From NCBI GenBank assembly GCA_038043185.1, contig JBBTCO010000012.1:45170-109169 (forward strand): a stretch of DNA of 64,000 nucleotides, read 5' to 3'. Every line of letters starts with the position of its first letter. The first letter of the stretch is position 1. The notes below the pieces were generated by a model that had not been told where the DNA came from, ran no database searches, and worked only from the letters and a program-made list of their open reading frames with translations. Source of the DNA: UBA5009 sp038043185. GTDB taxonomy: Bacteria > Bdellovibrionota > Bdellovibrionia > Bdellovibrionales > Bdellovibrionaceae. The position numbers were made by a program, and so were the translations under genes. Below are positions 33,407 to 41,886 of the stretch, one piece after another.

Positions 33407-33523
33407 ACGACACTAATGGCAAGGTCATGAATAAGAACGGGGCAAAAACTTGAGTTTGGGAATAGCGGTATATCGAGTTAGCTATGCAATATTGGGTTTG
33501 GGCCCGAACCCTTCTTAATTCTT

Positions 33524-33729
33524 CAATTTTTTAAACGCTCAAGTTCTTCCCTAGGTGGGCTTGTTAAAGTTCTATTTAAATTTGCCTTCCTTCCCCTTTG
33601 GCACCTCGGCGAGGCAGGATGCCGAAAGCCGGCAACCATGGATGGTGAGTGCCAAAGGGGAAGGAAGGCAAATTTAAATAGAACTTTGCACAAATCTCCA
33701 GCGAAGAACCTTGAGCGTTTAAAAAATTG
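33524..33729. repeat. Mirror element E (core family 2)
   Basis: Core 33601-33652 (52 bp) is the exact reverse complement of the core of the element at 33263-33406. Arms reach from 33524 to 33729, centred exactly on the core. They are perfect near the core and at the outer end (CAATTTTTTAAACGCTCAA on both sides), with a diverged middle. Weak further mirror similarity (GGTTTGGG) reaches 33495 and 33768. The arms differ from those of the other element but share traces such as GGCAAAT. The 33206-33830 gap contains no gene apart from these two elements. Confidence 0.9.
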
Positions 33730-33830
33730 ACAGCTATGTAAATCATTTATTGGTAAGGGTCCCAAACCTCATAAAGAAGTTAATAAATGGTCCTCCTTTT
33801 GCTTTGAGATTAGCCCGTGGGAGGGCTTAG

Positions 33831-35405
33831 GTGGTACGTTCTCAGGGGAAATTGATCATTTTGATCACAATAGCTGTGGGGATTTTGTGCGTGAGATCTT
33901 TCCAAACGAAAGAAACTCAAGCCTTAAAGTCTACCGAAGAGTATTGGCAAGAAACCGGTTTGAAAGCGAGCGAACTCGAAGAGCTTTTACAGCCTGAGCT
34001 GTGCCATAGCTCTGAACGCTACTTTTTGTCTTGCGCTAATGCGCTGGTGACCTTGGCTGAGCGTTTCGGTTTGCAGGTGATTCCGCCGGCTCAAATTAAG
34101 GAAAATAACAATCAAAGTCTAGAGCGAGAAGGCTCTGAAAAGATACAATTAGCTTCTTGGCTTCAGTTTTACCAAGATCAAAAAACGCCGAAGACTCAAA
34201 TCCAGTTCGTAGCTCTTTTTCGTGAATTGTTATCACGAATAAAAAATAGGAGCCACGAGGCTTTTTATGTTGGAATGAGTTTAAACGGATTTCTATCGAT
34301 TTTTAAAGACCCTCACACCTATTTAATACCCATGAAATTCTATCAAGAGGTGGTCTCTCAGCCAGATGGAAAAACATTTTCTTTAGGAATTACTCTTGGT
34401 CGTAGCCAAGAGGGGTTTATCTTGCGAAAAATTCAACCTCGCTCGATGGCTGAAGATGTGGGGTTAAAACGTGGTGACCGGATATTGGTTGTTAATTCAA
34501 AAAATGTCGAATCTATGTCATTGGAACAAGTTCTAGAGCTTTTGCGCTCAGAGTCCACAGCCGAAATTCAAATTCTTGTGGCTAGAAATAATAAAAAATT
34601 AAGCTTCAAGTTGAAACGTCGAGTGAATTCGAACGAAGCTATTGCTTCCAGTCTTATTCCTGGTCGACAGAAGCTAGGTCTATTAACAATAAATAGATTC
34701 ACTCGTCAATCTTGTGAGATTTCGAAAAAATCAATTATGTCCTTATCTAAGTTAGGCGCTCGTGGCTTGTTGATCGACCTTCGAGATAATCCGGGTGGCT
34801 TGGTGGAAGAAGCGGCTTGTGTTGCGAGTTTATTTTTAGGTCCAAAAAAGATGTTTACCTTGAAGTATCTTGATACAAGTAAAAAGGATGAAATTTTTTA
34901 CGGAGAAGAAGATAAAATATTTGATAAACCAGTGGCGGTGTTAATCAATTCGGGGACGGCGTCTTCGGCCGAGCTATTTGCTGGCATCATGAAGGATTAC
35001 AATCGCGCCGTTTTAGTGGGCGAGAGAAGTTTTGGTAAGGGTTCATTCCAAGAAGGGGAAGTTTGGTTTAAAAATCCTCGAATTGCTTTGTTTCAAACTC
35101 AGGGATTATTTTATTTACCTTCAAGGTTAAGTCCCCAGGCTGCCGGCATTGAACCCGATGTTGTTGTGCAAAGTAGCTCCTTATTTCATGATCGTGAAGA
35201 AGATATTTTCATGTATCCCTTGCAAGCTGATAACAAAAACTCGCTCCTCGCTCGAAAGAAATTGGACTTAAAAAAGTGTCTTGATAACCAGTCCAACTCT
35301 AAGCAAGAGGACCCAGAGCTGTCTTGGGCGCAACTGGCTTTATCTTGTAAGTCGCTGAATGAAAATTTCAAAGCCTCATTATATGATTCAGACCGATCTT
35401 TTTAA
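33831..35405 (+). CDS. S41 family C-terminal processing peptidase
   Basis: 524 residues; the GTG start has GGAGG 7 nt upstream. An N-terminal membrane segment (LIILITIAVGILCV) anchors or exports it. A PDZ domain is at about residues 180-260 (FILRKIQPRSMAEDVGLKRG DRI). The protease part has LLIDLRDNPGGLVEEA, the nucleophile Ser in NSGTASSAELFAG and Lys in GERSFGKGSFQ, as in CtpA/Prc. It likely trims periplasmic proteins. It has a family-normal size and a short C-terminal tail. Confidence 0.93.
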   Translation: MVRSQGKLIILITIAVGILCVRSFQTKETQALKSTEEYWQETGLKASELEELLQPELCHSSERYFLSCANALVTLAERFGLQVIPPAQIKENNNQSLEREGSEKIQLASWLQFYQDQKTPKTQIQFVALFRELLSRIKNRSHEAFYVGMSLNGFLSIFKDPHTYLIPMKFYQEVVSQPDGKTFSLGITLGRSQEGFILRKIQPRSMAEDVGLKRGDRILVVNSKNVESMSLEQVLELLRSESTAEIQILVARNNKKLSFKLKRRVNSNEAIASSLIPGRQKLGLLTINRFTRQSCEISKKSIMSLSKLGARGLLIDLRDNPGGLVEEAACVASLFLGPKKMFTLKYLDTSKKDEIFYGEEDKIFDKPVAVLINSGTASSAELFAGIMKDYNRAVLVGERSFGKGSFQEGEVWFKNPRIALFQTQGLFYLPSRLSPQAAGIEPDVVVQSSSLFHDREEDIFMYPLQADNKNSLLARKKLDLKKCLDNQSNSKQEDPELSWAQLALSCKSLNENFKASLYDSDRSF

Positions 35406-36015
35406 AACCAAGTTTATATCTTCATTAAAGAAATCATCCAAACTAATGATTGTGCTTCATGGTCGCGGTGATAGTTTGCGTCCCTTTCGTAGTTTTGATG
35501 AAGAGCTGCGCATCCCAGAGATGAATTATTTATTGTTAAATGCGCCCCGTAAATTTATGAATGGCTTTTCTTGGTATGGTGAACCACCCTTTCAAAAAAA
35601 TGGCGTGCTGAAGATTCGTCAGAAGTTGATTGCCCTGCTTGAACAATTGGAAGCTGAAGGCTGGGAAAGTAAGAATATCTTTCTCTTTGGCTTTTCCCAA
35701 GGGTGTTTAGTGAGTGCAGACTTGGCTTTGAATTATCCTAAAAAATTCGCTGGGGTGGTTGGCATCAGCGGATACTTTCATTTTTTTCCTCGTTGGAGGA
35801 ATCATCTTTCAAAGTCCGCGGTACAAACTCCATGGTTAATGACCCATGGTCATCAGGACGAGATTCTAGATATCAATGAAACCCGCTATGGAGTTAACAA
35901 ACTTATTGATGCCGGCTTAGATATTAATTGGGTCGAACTCGATAAGAAGCACAGTTTTGAGGAAAATGAGTACCCGCTGATCCGTCGGTGGGTTCGCGAA
36001 AAATTAGGTTATTAA
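35359..36015 (+). CDS. Phospholipase/carboxylesterase-type alpha/beta hydrolase
   Basis: 218 residues, typical of the Abhydrolase_2 family. MIVLHGRGDSLRPF is the oxyanion entry, FLFGFSQGCLVSADLAL the nucleophile elbow (GFSQG), and THGHQDEILD plus KKHSFEENE hold the Asp and His. No signal peptide. The start at 35359 overlaps the S41 gene by 47 bp; an ATG at 35383 would shorten the overlap to 23 bp. Substrate unknown. Confidence 0.88.
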   Translation: MKISKPHYMIQTDLFKTKFISSLKKSSKLMIVLHGRGDSLRPFRSFDEELRIPEMNYLLLNAPRKFMNGFSWYGEPPFQKNGVLKIRQKLIALLEQLEAEGWESKNIFLFGFSQGCLVSADLALNYPKKFAGVVGISGYFHFFPRWRNHLSKSAVQTPWLMTHGHQDEILDINETRYGVNKLIDAGLDINWVELDKKHSFEENEYPLIRRWVREKLGY

Positions 36016-36027
36016 AAAGTTGGGTTC

Positions 36028-36855
36028 TTAACGAAGGTTACTATTAATCCATTTCGCATAAATATTTACACTGGCATAGACGCCCTGGGTATTACACATT
36101 CCATCGTCGCTATTGCTGTCACTGTGATCACGATTGGCAATGCCCCAGACATAATAACTGCCGTTTACGAATACGAAGGCTGGGCCTCCTGAGTCGCCAA
36201 TACAGGCGCCATAGCCTCGAGATTGATCAATTGTTAGTTCCGTTTCAGAGAACTTATCATTGGCAATAGAAACCGTGGCTTGCCTCAATACGCCGGTGCC
36301 TTTTTTAGTGACGAGATTAGATATTCCGTAACCTGCGATGATGACCGGAAGTCCTTTTTTCAGTAAACGGGGATCTGGAAGTAGGGAAGCGGCTTGATAG
36401 CCTTTTGGAATCGTCCCATAAAATTTTACTAGTGCAACATCGCCTTGGCTTTTTACGAGATGTTCATTTCGTTTCCATAATGGAGAAACTACAGCAGAAA
36501 GAACCTGTCGTGTTTCATTTGAGGTTAATCCAGAAAAGTTTGTTTTAAATACAATCCATTGCTTTTTAGGATTAGCATCCACACAGTGAGCAGCAGTAAG
36601 AACAATGTTATTTTGAAGCAAAGTGCCAGTACATGTCGATCGAGCAGAGGGATTATAGATCGCAACGATATGACGAGAAAGTGGTTGATTAGGGGTAATT
36701 TCAGCACCATTGATAATTTGGTTGGTGGCTGTATCACCTAAGCTCGTATTTATTTGATCTGCTGATGAATCGTGGGAAGACGTGCAGGCTGTAGCTATGG
36801 TAGCCAGACCTATTGGTAACATTAAATGCGAAATTAAATTTGAAAGCTTCACCAT
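36028..36855 (-). CDS. Trypsin-like S1 serine protease, lipoprotein
   Basis: 275 residues. The N-terminus is a lipoprotein signal with lipobox ATAC (Cys at about 24). The mature chain begins after a short linker at IINGAEITPNQPLSRHIVAI. The triad is His in LTAAHCVD, Asp in SQGDVALVKF and Ser in CIGDSGGPAFVF. Cysteine pairs match chymotrypsin folds. It likely degrades proteins at the cell surface or outside. Convergent with the esterase gene 12 bp away. Confidence 0.92.
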   Translation of the reverse strand: MVKLSNLISHLMLPIGLATIATACTSSHDSSADQINTSLGDTATNQIINGAEITPNQPLSRHIVAIYNPSARSTCTGTLLQNNIVLTAAHCVDANPKKQWIVFKTNFSGLTSNETRQVLSAVVSPLWKRNEHLVKSQGDVALVKFYGTIPKGYQAASLLPDPRLLKKGLPVIIAGYGISNLVTKKGTGVLRQATVSIANDKFSETELTIDQSRGYGACIGDSGGPAFVFVNGSYYVWGIANRDHSDSNSDDGMCNTQGVYASVNIYAKWINSNLR

Positions 36856-37000
36856 TTCCCCCGAAATTGAGCATTTCCCCTGAAAGCTCTTGAAGTTCCA
36901 GTATCTATAAACGCCTTTTTGCTCGAAAATTCCAGTTTAATCTTTTTGTCTCGAGCCTAAGGCTGTTTTATGGAAAAAAAGAATCGATGATTCGAAAGAT

Positions 37001-37948
37001 TTACACTCGTCTAAAATCGTCTGCGGCTTGGATCAAAGCGGAGCGAATTCCTGGCTCTGTAGCCGAGTGACCACAATCGGCCACCATTGTGAATTTTACA
37101 TCGGGCCAAGCTTTTTTTAATTCCCAAGCGCTCTGTGAAGGGCAAACGACATCATAACGTCCCTGAATAATTTCCCCTGGAAGATGTTTAATTTTATCAA
37201 TGTTTTCGAGCAACCAATTGTCTGTAGCGAAGAAGGCATTGTTCATAAAATAATGGCATTCGATGCGAGCAAAAGATAAAGCCAAATCAGGCTCACCAAA
37301 ATCATCAATTGCTTTTTGATCAACGATCAATCTTGAAGTTGCAGCTTCCCACTGACTCCATACTTTCGCGGCTTGCAAGCGCGTTTCATAATTTTCGGAA
37401 GTCAGACGCTGATGGTAAGCTTTTACCATATCATGTTGTTCATTCTTGGGAATGAGGCTGGTGTAGATATCCCAATAGTCAGGAAACAACGCCGAAGTGC
37501 CCTTTTGATAAAGCCAAGCGATTTCCCAAGGGCGGCAAAGAAAAATTCCTCGCAAGATAAGTCCTTTGACTCGATCAGCATGTGTGATGGCGTAACTCAA
37601 TGACAAGGTCGAGCCCCAGCTTCCGCCAAAAACGAGCCATTTTTCTATGTTCAGATGGGTGCGAATTTTTTCGATATCTTTAACTAAATCCCAAGTCGTA
37701 TTTTCACGAAGTTCTGCTAAAGGTTTGCTTTTTCCAGAACCGCGTTGATCCAATAAAATAATGCGATAATGTTGAGGATCAAAAAAACGACGGTGGTACG
37801 GAGATGTTCCTGAGCCTGGTCCGCCATGCAAAAAAAGGACAGCTTGGCCATTGGGATTTCCGGATTGTTCATAATAAATTTCATGAAGATCAGAAACTTT
37901 CATCATGCCTTTTTCATAGGGCTCAATTTCGGGATAAAATTCTTTCAT
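37001..37948 (-). CDS. pip: Proline iminopeptidase
   Basis: 315 residues, normal size. It removes N-terminal proline from peptides. LFLHGGPGSGTSPYHRRFFDP, the nucleophile motif VFGGSWGSTLSLSYA, RGIFLCRPWEIAWLYQ and the C-terminal GRYDVVCPSQSAWELKKAWP with VADCGHSATEPGI (His) are all diagnostic. Cytoplasmic. It lies 22 bp downstream of the adenosine deaminase gene on the same strand. Confidence 0.95.
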   Translation of the reverse strand: MKEFYPEIEPYEKGMMKVSDLHEIYYEQSGNPNGQAVLFLHGGPGSGTSPYHRRFFDPQHYRIILLDQRGSGKSKPLAELRENTTWDLVKDIEKIRTHLNIEKWLVFGGSWGSTLSLSYAITHADRVKGLILRGIFLCRPWEIAWLYQKGTSALFPDYWDIYTSLIPKNEQHDMVKAYHQRLTSENYETRLQAAKVWSQWEAATSRLIVDQKAIDDFGEPDLALSFARIECHYFMNNAFFATDNWLLENIDKIKHLPGEIIQGRYDVVCPSQSAWELKKAWPDVKFTMVADCGHSATEPGIRSALIQAADDFRRV

Positions 37949-37970
37949 TTATTTCTCCACTAGTAAAACT

Positions 37971-39008
37971 TTAAACTAAATTGCCAATAGGCCAAAATTT
38001 GTTTTTAAGATTTTGGGGCAAAAAAGAATGAGCCGCTGCTTTGTTATTTGCGGCTTCGAATTCGGCGCGAGTAAAACCGTGAACGTGATGAAGGATTTCA
38101 TAATCATCATTTAAGGTGGTGGCGAAAATTCCTGGATCATCTGAACAAAAAGCCATGTCAATTCCGGCGTTCCAAAGTTTGCGGACAGGATGTTCTTCAT
38201 GACTTGGAAATGCTTGAGTCAGCCAATTGCTGACCGGACAGACTTCCAGTAAGATTTTATTTTTGCGAATTTTTTCCATAACTTCAGGAGAATGAATAAC
38301 CTGCACTCCGTGACCGATGCGTTCTGCGCCAAGGTATTCAATAGAATCCATAACCCATTGAGGAGCTTGCGGGTGAGGTGATTCGCCTGAATGTACAGTT
38401 ATATGAAGCCCACTTTTTTTCGCCTTCATAAATAAAGGTGCAAAGGGACTTGGGTTAAAATCAACTTCGCTGTCGGCCAAATCCAAAGCAATGAAACTTC
38501 CTTTATAATCGATGGCGAAGTCACAAACCTTTTCCGCTTCAGAAAGGGGGCGATTTCGCTGGATGATGCAAATCAATCCCACAGCCATTGGGTACTTCTT
38601 TTGCGCCATCTCGAGACCTTTGATAAAGGAGCGCTGAATTTTCTCGAAACTCAAAGTAGAATGCCCATCAGTAATGTATGTGGGTGCATATCTAAGCTCA
38701 AGAAGTTGAATGCCTTCATTAAAGGCATCTTCGCAGGCTTCAAAAGCTAATCTTGTTAGAATTTCTTCGGAAGCCAATACTTTTTGTGAACTTAAAAATT
38801 TTCTTAAAACACTGTTTAAGTCTTTCATTGGCTGGGTGATTAAATAATGGGCCCTTTGTTGAGCGGCTGTGGCGGGCCAATCCAGCCCTAATGAGGGAGC
38901 GAGCTCACAAAAGGTGCTCCAACGCATTGAGCAGTCAAGATGACGATGCAGTTCAACTTTTGGGAGATCGCGAAACTGCTGGGCAAAAAGAAATTCTGGT
39001 GTTTTCAT
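37971..39008 (-). CDS. add: Adenosine deaminase
   Basis: 345 residues. It deaminates adenosine to inosine for purine salvage. Zinc ligands HxH in LPKVELHRHLDCSMRW, HITVHSGES with the next His, GAERIGHGVQVI with catalytic residues, and FCSDDPGIFATTLNDDYEI with the Asp pair. Family length. Divergent from the transketolase gene, 76 bp between starts. It suits an organism feeding on nucleosides from other cells. Confidence 0.95.
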   Translation of the reverse strand: MKTPEFLFAQQFRDLPKVELHRHLDCSMRWSTFCELAPSLGLDWPATAAQQRAHYLITQPMKDLNSVLRKFLSSQKVLASEEILTRLAFEACEDAFNEGIQLLELRYAPTYITDGHSTLSFEKIQRSFIKGLEMAQKKYPMAVGLICIIQRNRPLSEAEKVCDFAIDYKGSFIALDLADSEVDFNPSPFAPLFMKAKKSGLHITVHSGESPHPQAPQWVMDSIEYLGAERIGHGVQVIHSPEVMEKIRKNKILLEVCPVSNWLTQAFPSHEEHPVRKLWNAGIDMAFCSDDPGIFATTLNDDYEILHHVHGFTRAEFEAANNKAAAHSFLPQNLKNKFWPIGNLV

Positions 39009-39084
39009 CTAAAAAAAGAGTTAACACCACTCTGACAATCTGTCTTCTGAAAAACTCTTTAAAAAACCAGAAAGGTCTAGAAGT

Positions 39085-41127
39085 ATGACGCCTATGACTG
39101 AGACCCAAACCAAACCATTAGTTATTAAGTCAAAATTAGCTGGTAATCCCACTGGAAATTTACGCTACAAACTTGAGATTCAAATTCCAGGGAAGATTGC
39201 ATTGCAGGTCGCTGATCCTCGAGCGACTCGAGCCTTAATATCTTTGATGGACATGAGTGCGGTGATTGGTGGAGCAGCTTCGCATTATGGTGGCCCTGCG
39301 GCATTGGCGGAATTGATGAGCGCGCTTCACGCTTTGGTTTTTGCGGAATCTCAAAATCAAAATAAAAATTGGTTCGAACTGTATCACGTTGTGAATGATG
39401 CTGGTCATTGTGAAAATGGTTTGTACGCTTTGAAAGCCAACTACGGAATGGCCGGGCTAAATATAAATTCATTGAAAAAATTCCGCTCGATTGAATCGGG
39501 ACTCACTGGTCATGGTGAAGTTCATTGTTTTCCCGAAGGAGTTTTTCTAAGTAATGGTCCTTTGGGATCTGCTTTTCCGCAAAGTCAGGGTTTGGCTTTG
39601 GGTGATGCTTTGGCGGGAAATTCTCGCACTACAGTTTGTGTGATTTCTGATGGTGCTTGCATGGAGGGGGAAGCGAAAGAAGCGCTTGCGGCAATCCCGG
39701 GTCTTGCGGCGGGCGGGAAGATGGCCCCTTTTGTTGCGATTCTGAGTGATAATAACACTAAACTTTCGGGTCGGATCGATAAAGAAAGTTTTTCAATGCA
39801 ACCAACTTTTGAAAGTTTAAAAGCTTTGGGTTGGAAAGTTTTAACTCTTGAGCAAGGAAATGATTTACAAAAATGCACAGAAACTTTGGCACAAGCGTTG
39901 GACTTAGCAAAGTCAAATCCACGAATTCCAGTTTGTGTTCATGCCAAAACAACCAAAGGGATCGGCACTAAAAAAACTTCTGAATCTTCTTCAGGTGGAC
40001 ATGGTTTCCCTCTGAAAAGTGCAACCGAGCTAGCGGCATTCTTAACAGAAATTTACAATGGCGAAAAATATCCTGAAGAATTTAATTCTTGGATTCAAGA
40101 ATTAATTCAAGTTGAGGAAGCTAAGAAAAAATCCACAGTGAAAGACTCTGGCGAAAAAATTCAAAAAGGAGTTTCTGCTGCGATGATTAAAGCACGCCGC
40201 GAAGGGCTTCCCATTGTTTCTGTAACTTCGGATTTGCCAGGTTCAACTGGTGTTGCTGAGTTTCGCAAAGAATTTCCAAAAGATTCATTGGATATCGGTG
40301 TGGCCGAAAGCAACATGATTTCCGCTGCTGTCGGACTCTCTAAGTTGGGATTTATTCCAGTCGTCGATACATTTGCTCAGTTTGGTGTAACTAAAGGAGC
40401 TTTGCCTTTGATGATGTCTTCACTTAGTGAAGCACCTATGGTTTGTATTTTTTCACACACGGGCTTTCAAGATGCTGCGGATGGAGCTTCCCATCAGGCT
40501 TTAAGTTATTTTGCTATGGTGGCTTCAATTCCCCATGTGGAAGTGCATGCGCTAACTTGCAGTGATGAAGCTGAAGCTTTAGTTGCTCAATCCATTCAAA
40601 AAATTTCAAATGAGCGTAAAGCGGGCAGAGTACCAAATACGCAAATTTTCTTCTTGGGTCGTGAAAATTTTCCAAAAAATTATGCAAGCAATGTAAATTA
40701 TCAGTTGGGTAAAGCGCAGATTCTAGTTGATCACACAGCGAGTTTTTCAAAAAAAGTTTTATTGGTCGCTGTTGGCTCAATGATGCCTGAAGCGCTGAAA
40801 GCCGCTGAGACTTTGCGAGAACAAAAAATTGGAACAATGGTTTTAAACCCAAGTTGTTTAAATCATTTGGATCGAGACTCATTCGTTGCGGCTATTAAAA
40901 AATGTGATGGAAATATTGTGACGGTTGAGGATCATCAATTAATTGGCGGATTTGCTCAGATGATGACCCATCATTTGCATTTAATGGGACTACAATTTCG
41001 TGTTAAATCTTTGGGGGTCTGTGGGGCGTTTGGACAAAGTGCTTACAATGCCATTGATCTTTATCGTAAGCATCGCATGGATTCTGTCAGTATAGTGAGC
41101 TCAGTTAAGTCTTTGCTTGGGGAATAA
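39085..41127 (+). CDS. Transketolase family protein
   Basis: 680 residues in one chain. The thiamine diphosphate site is CVISDGACMEGEAKEAL...ILSDNNTKLSG (GDG-NN pattern, first Gly replaced by Ser). SNGPLGSAFPQSQGLALG replaces the usual TGPLGQG...GMA. The pyrimidine-binding half has DIGVAESNMISAAVGLSKLG with the catalytic Glu. The divergence suggests a transketolase of the type not closely related to E. coli TktA; the sugar specificity is inferred. The 3' end leads into the element at 41147-41278. Confidence 0.85.
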   Translation: MTPMTETQTKPLVIKSKLAGNPTGNLRYKLEIQIPGKIALQVADPRATRALISLMDMSAVIGGAASHYGGPAALAELMSALHALVFAESQNQNKNWFELYHVVNDAGHCENGLYALKANYGMAGLNINSLKKFRSIESGLTGHGEVHCFPEGVFLSNGPLGSAFPQSQGLALGDALAGNSRTTVCVISDGACMEGEAKEALAAIPGLAAGGKMAPFVAILSDNNTKLSGRIDKESFSMQPTFESLKALGWKVLTLEQGNDLQKCTETLAQALDLAKSNPRIPVCVHAKTTKGIGTKKTSESSSGGHGFPLKSATELAAFLTEIYNGEKYPEEFNSWIQELIQVEEAKKKSTVKDSGEKIQKGVSAAMIKARREGLPIVSVTSDLPGSTGVAEFRKEFPKDSLDIGVAESNMISAAVGLSKLGFIPVVDTFAQFGVTKGALPLMMSSLSEAPMVCIFSHTGFQDAADGASHQALSYFAMVASIPHVEVHALTCSDEAEALVAQSIQKISNERKAGRVPNTQIFFLGRENFPKNYASNVNYQLGKAQILVDHTASFSKKVLLVAVGSMMPEALKAAETLREQKIGTMVLNPSCLNHLDRDSFVAAIKKCDGNIVTVEDHQLIGGFAQMMTHHLHLMGLQFRVKSLGVCGAFGQSAYNAIDLYRKHRMDSVSIVSSVKSLLGE

Positions 41128-41146
41128 GTTTTCATTTGGTTTGGCT

Positions 41147-41278
41147 TTGAGAGAAATATTTGACCTCGAAAAAGCTCAGACATAACGTTTGGCCCTTATG
41201 TTTGCTTTTCCCTGCAAACGCAAAGGCCAAACGTTATGTCTGAGCTTTTTTGGAGGGTCTAAAAACTTAATTCCAAAT
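41147..41278. repeat. Mirror element C (core family 1)
   Basis: Perfect 21-bp inverted termini, 41174-41194 and 41225-41245, read GCTCAGACATAACGTTTGG plus CC. This is the same end found in the elements at 9.4-10.0 kb. Here both ends of the core are of that type. The centre (41195-41224) contains TGTTTGC and GCAAACG. The flanks match only partly (TTTGACCTC against rc TTTAGACCCTCC), so the arms look decayed. It lies between the convergent genes ending at 41127 and 41328 and could serve as a bidirectional terminator. Confidence 0.85.
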
Positions 41279-41327
41279 TCAAGCTAATAGTACTTTTTCA
41301 ATTTAAATCATAAAAATTTTTAAAATC

Positions 41328-41777
41328 TTAATTGAGAAGTTTTATTATAAGATTGAGGCGTTTGCGATTTTGGCCAAGGTCGGAAGTCCCTACGCGAGAA
41401 GCTGAACGCATGAAAAGTTTGTCCTGGGGAAAATAAAATTCGACATCATCGACAAAGCCAAAGAGAGTAGATTGAAATTCAATGTGCATGTAGTCGGTAG
41501 TTTCGGAAATGAGTTTTGCGCTTTTTTGATCGTTAATGATTTTTTTGAGTTTATTTATAAATTCGTTTTTTGGATTTGAAATTGGCAAAGCTTCGATGTG
41601 TTTTTCTTTATCGTTTGCAAAAGAAGAAACACAATTTGGTTTTTCTCCACAGCCTTGAAGTGCGCCATTGATAAGGCCAACAGTGGGAGTCATGGTTTGG
41701 CTCTTTTTTCCTAAAAAAAAGAATCGAACAATGAAAAAACAAATGATGAGTAAAATTAAGGCGAATAGTATTTTCAT
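41328..41777 (-). CDS. DUF1499-family membrane-anchored protein
   Basis: 149 residues. One N-terminal membrane helix (ILFALILLIICFFIVRFFF) precedes a DUF1499 domain: GCGEKPNCVSSFANDKEKH, DYMHIEFQSTLFGFVDDVEF and FMRSASRVGTSDLGQNRKR, the family signature. The domain has no established biochemical role to my knowledge. It would face the periplasm. It lies 4 bp downstream of the 34-residue gene and may belong to the same transcript. Confidence 0.88.
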   Translation of the reverse strand: MKILFALILLIICFFIVRFFFLGKKSQTMTPTVGLINGALQGCGEKPNCVSSFANDKEKHIEALPISNPKNEFINKLKKIINDQKSAKLISETTDYMHIEFQSTLFGFVDDVEFYFPQDKLFMRSASRVGTSDLGQNRKRLNLIIKLLN

Positions 41778-41781
41778 TAAT

Positions 41782-41886
41782 TTAAAGTAGAACCAATTTG
41801 TAATCTTTCATTTTAGGATGTTTTTTTGGAGGTTCAAATATTTCCCAGTATTGTTCGAGAAATTGAAAATATTCTTCCATAGTCAT
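41782..41886 (-). CDS. Very small (34-residue) protein coupled to a nucleotidyltransferase
   Basis: MTMEEYFQFLEQYWEIFEPP followed by KKHPKMKDYKLVLL. The ATG overlaps the stop of the nucleotidyltransferase as ATGA, which argues for real coupled translation. The sequence is a short amphipathic, acidic-aromatic helix and a basic tail. I recall similarly short proteins following nucleotidyltransferases of this group, but cannot verify this. It might bind or inhibit the upstream enzyme (inference). Confidence 0.65.
   Translation of the reverse strand: MTMEEYFQFLEQYWEIFEPPKKHPKMKDYKLVLL

Noticed and set aside
33494..33511. Near-palindrome around GGGCCC as a tRNA arm or terminator
   Set aside because: No tRNA cloverleaf is present nearby and there is no loop or T run. 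It lies at the faded outer end of element E's mirror and is better explained by that.
33523..33765. An 80-residue minus-strand frame in the hldD upstream gap
   Set aside because: It is the translation of palindromic element E and its arms, with no start signal or protein-like composition.
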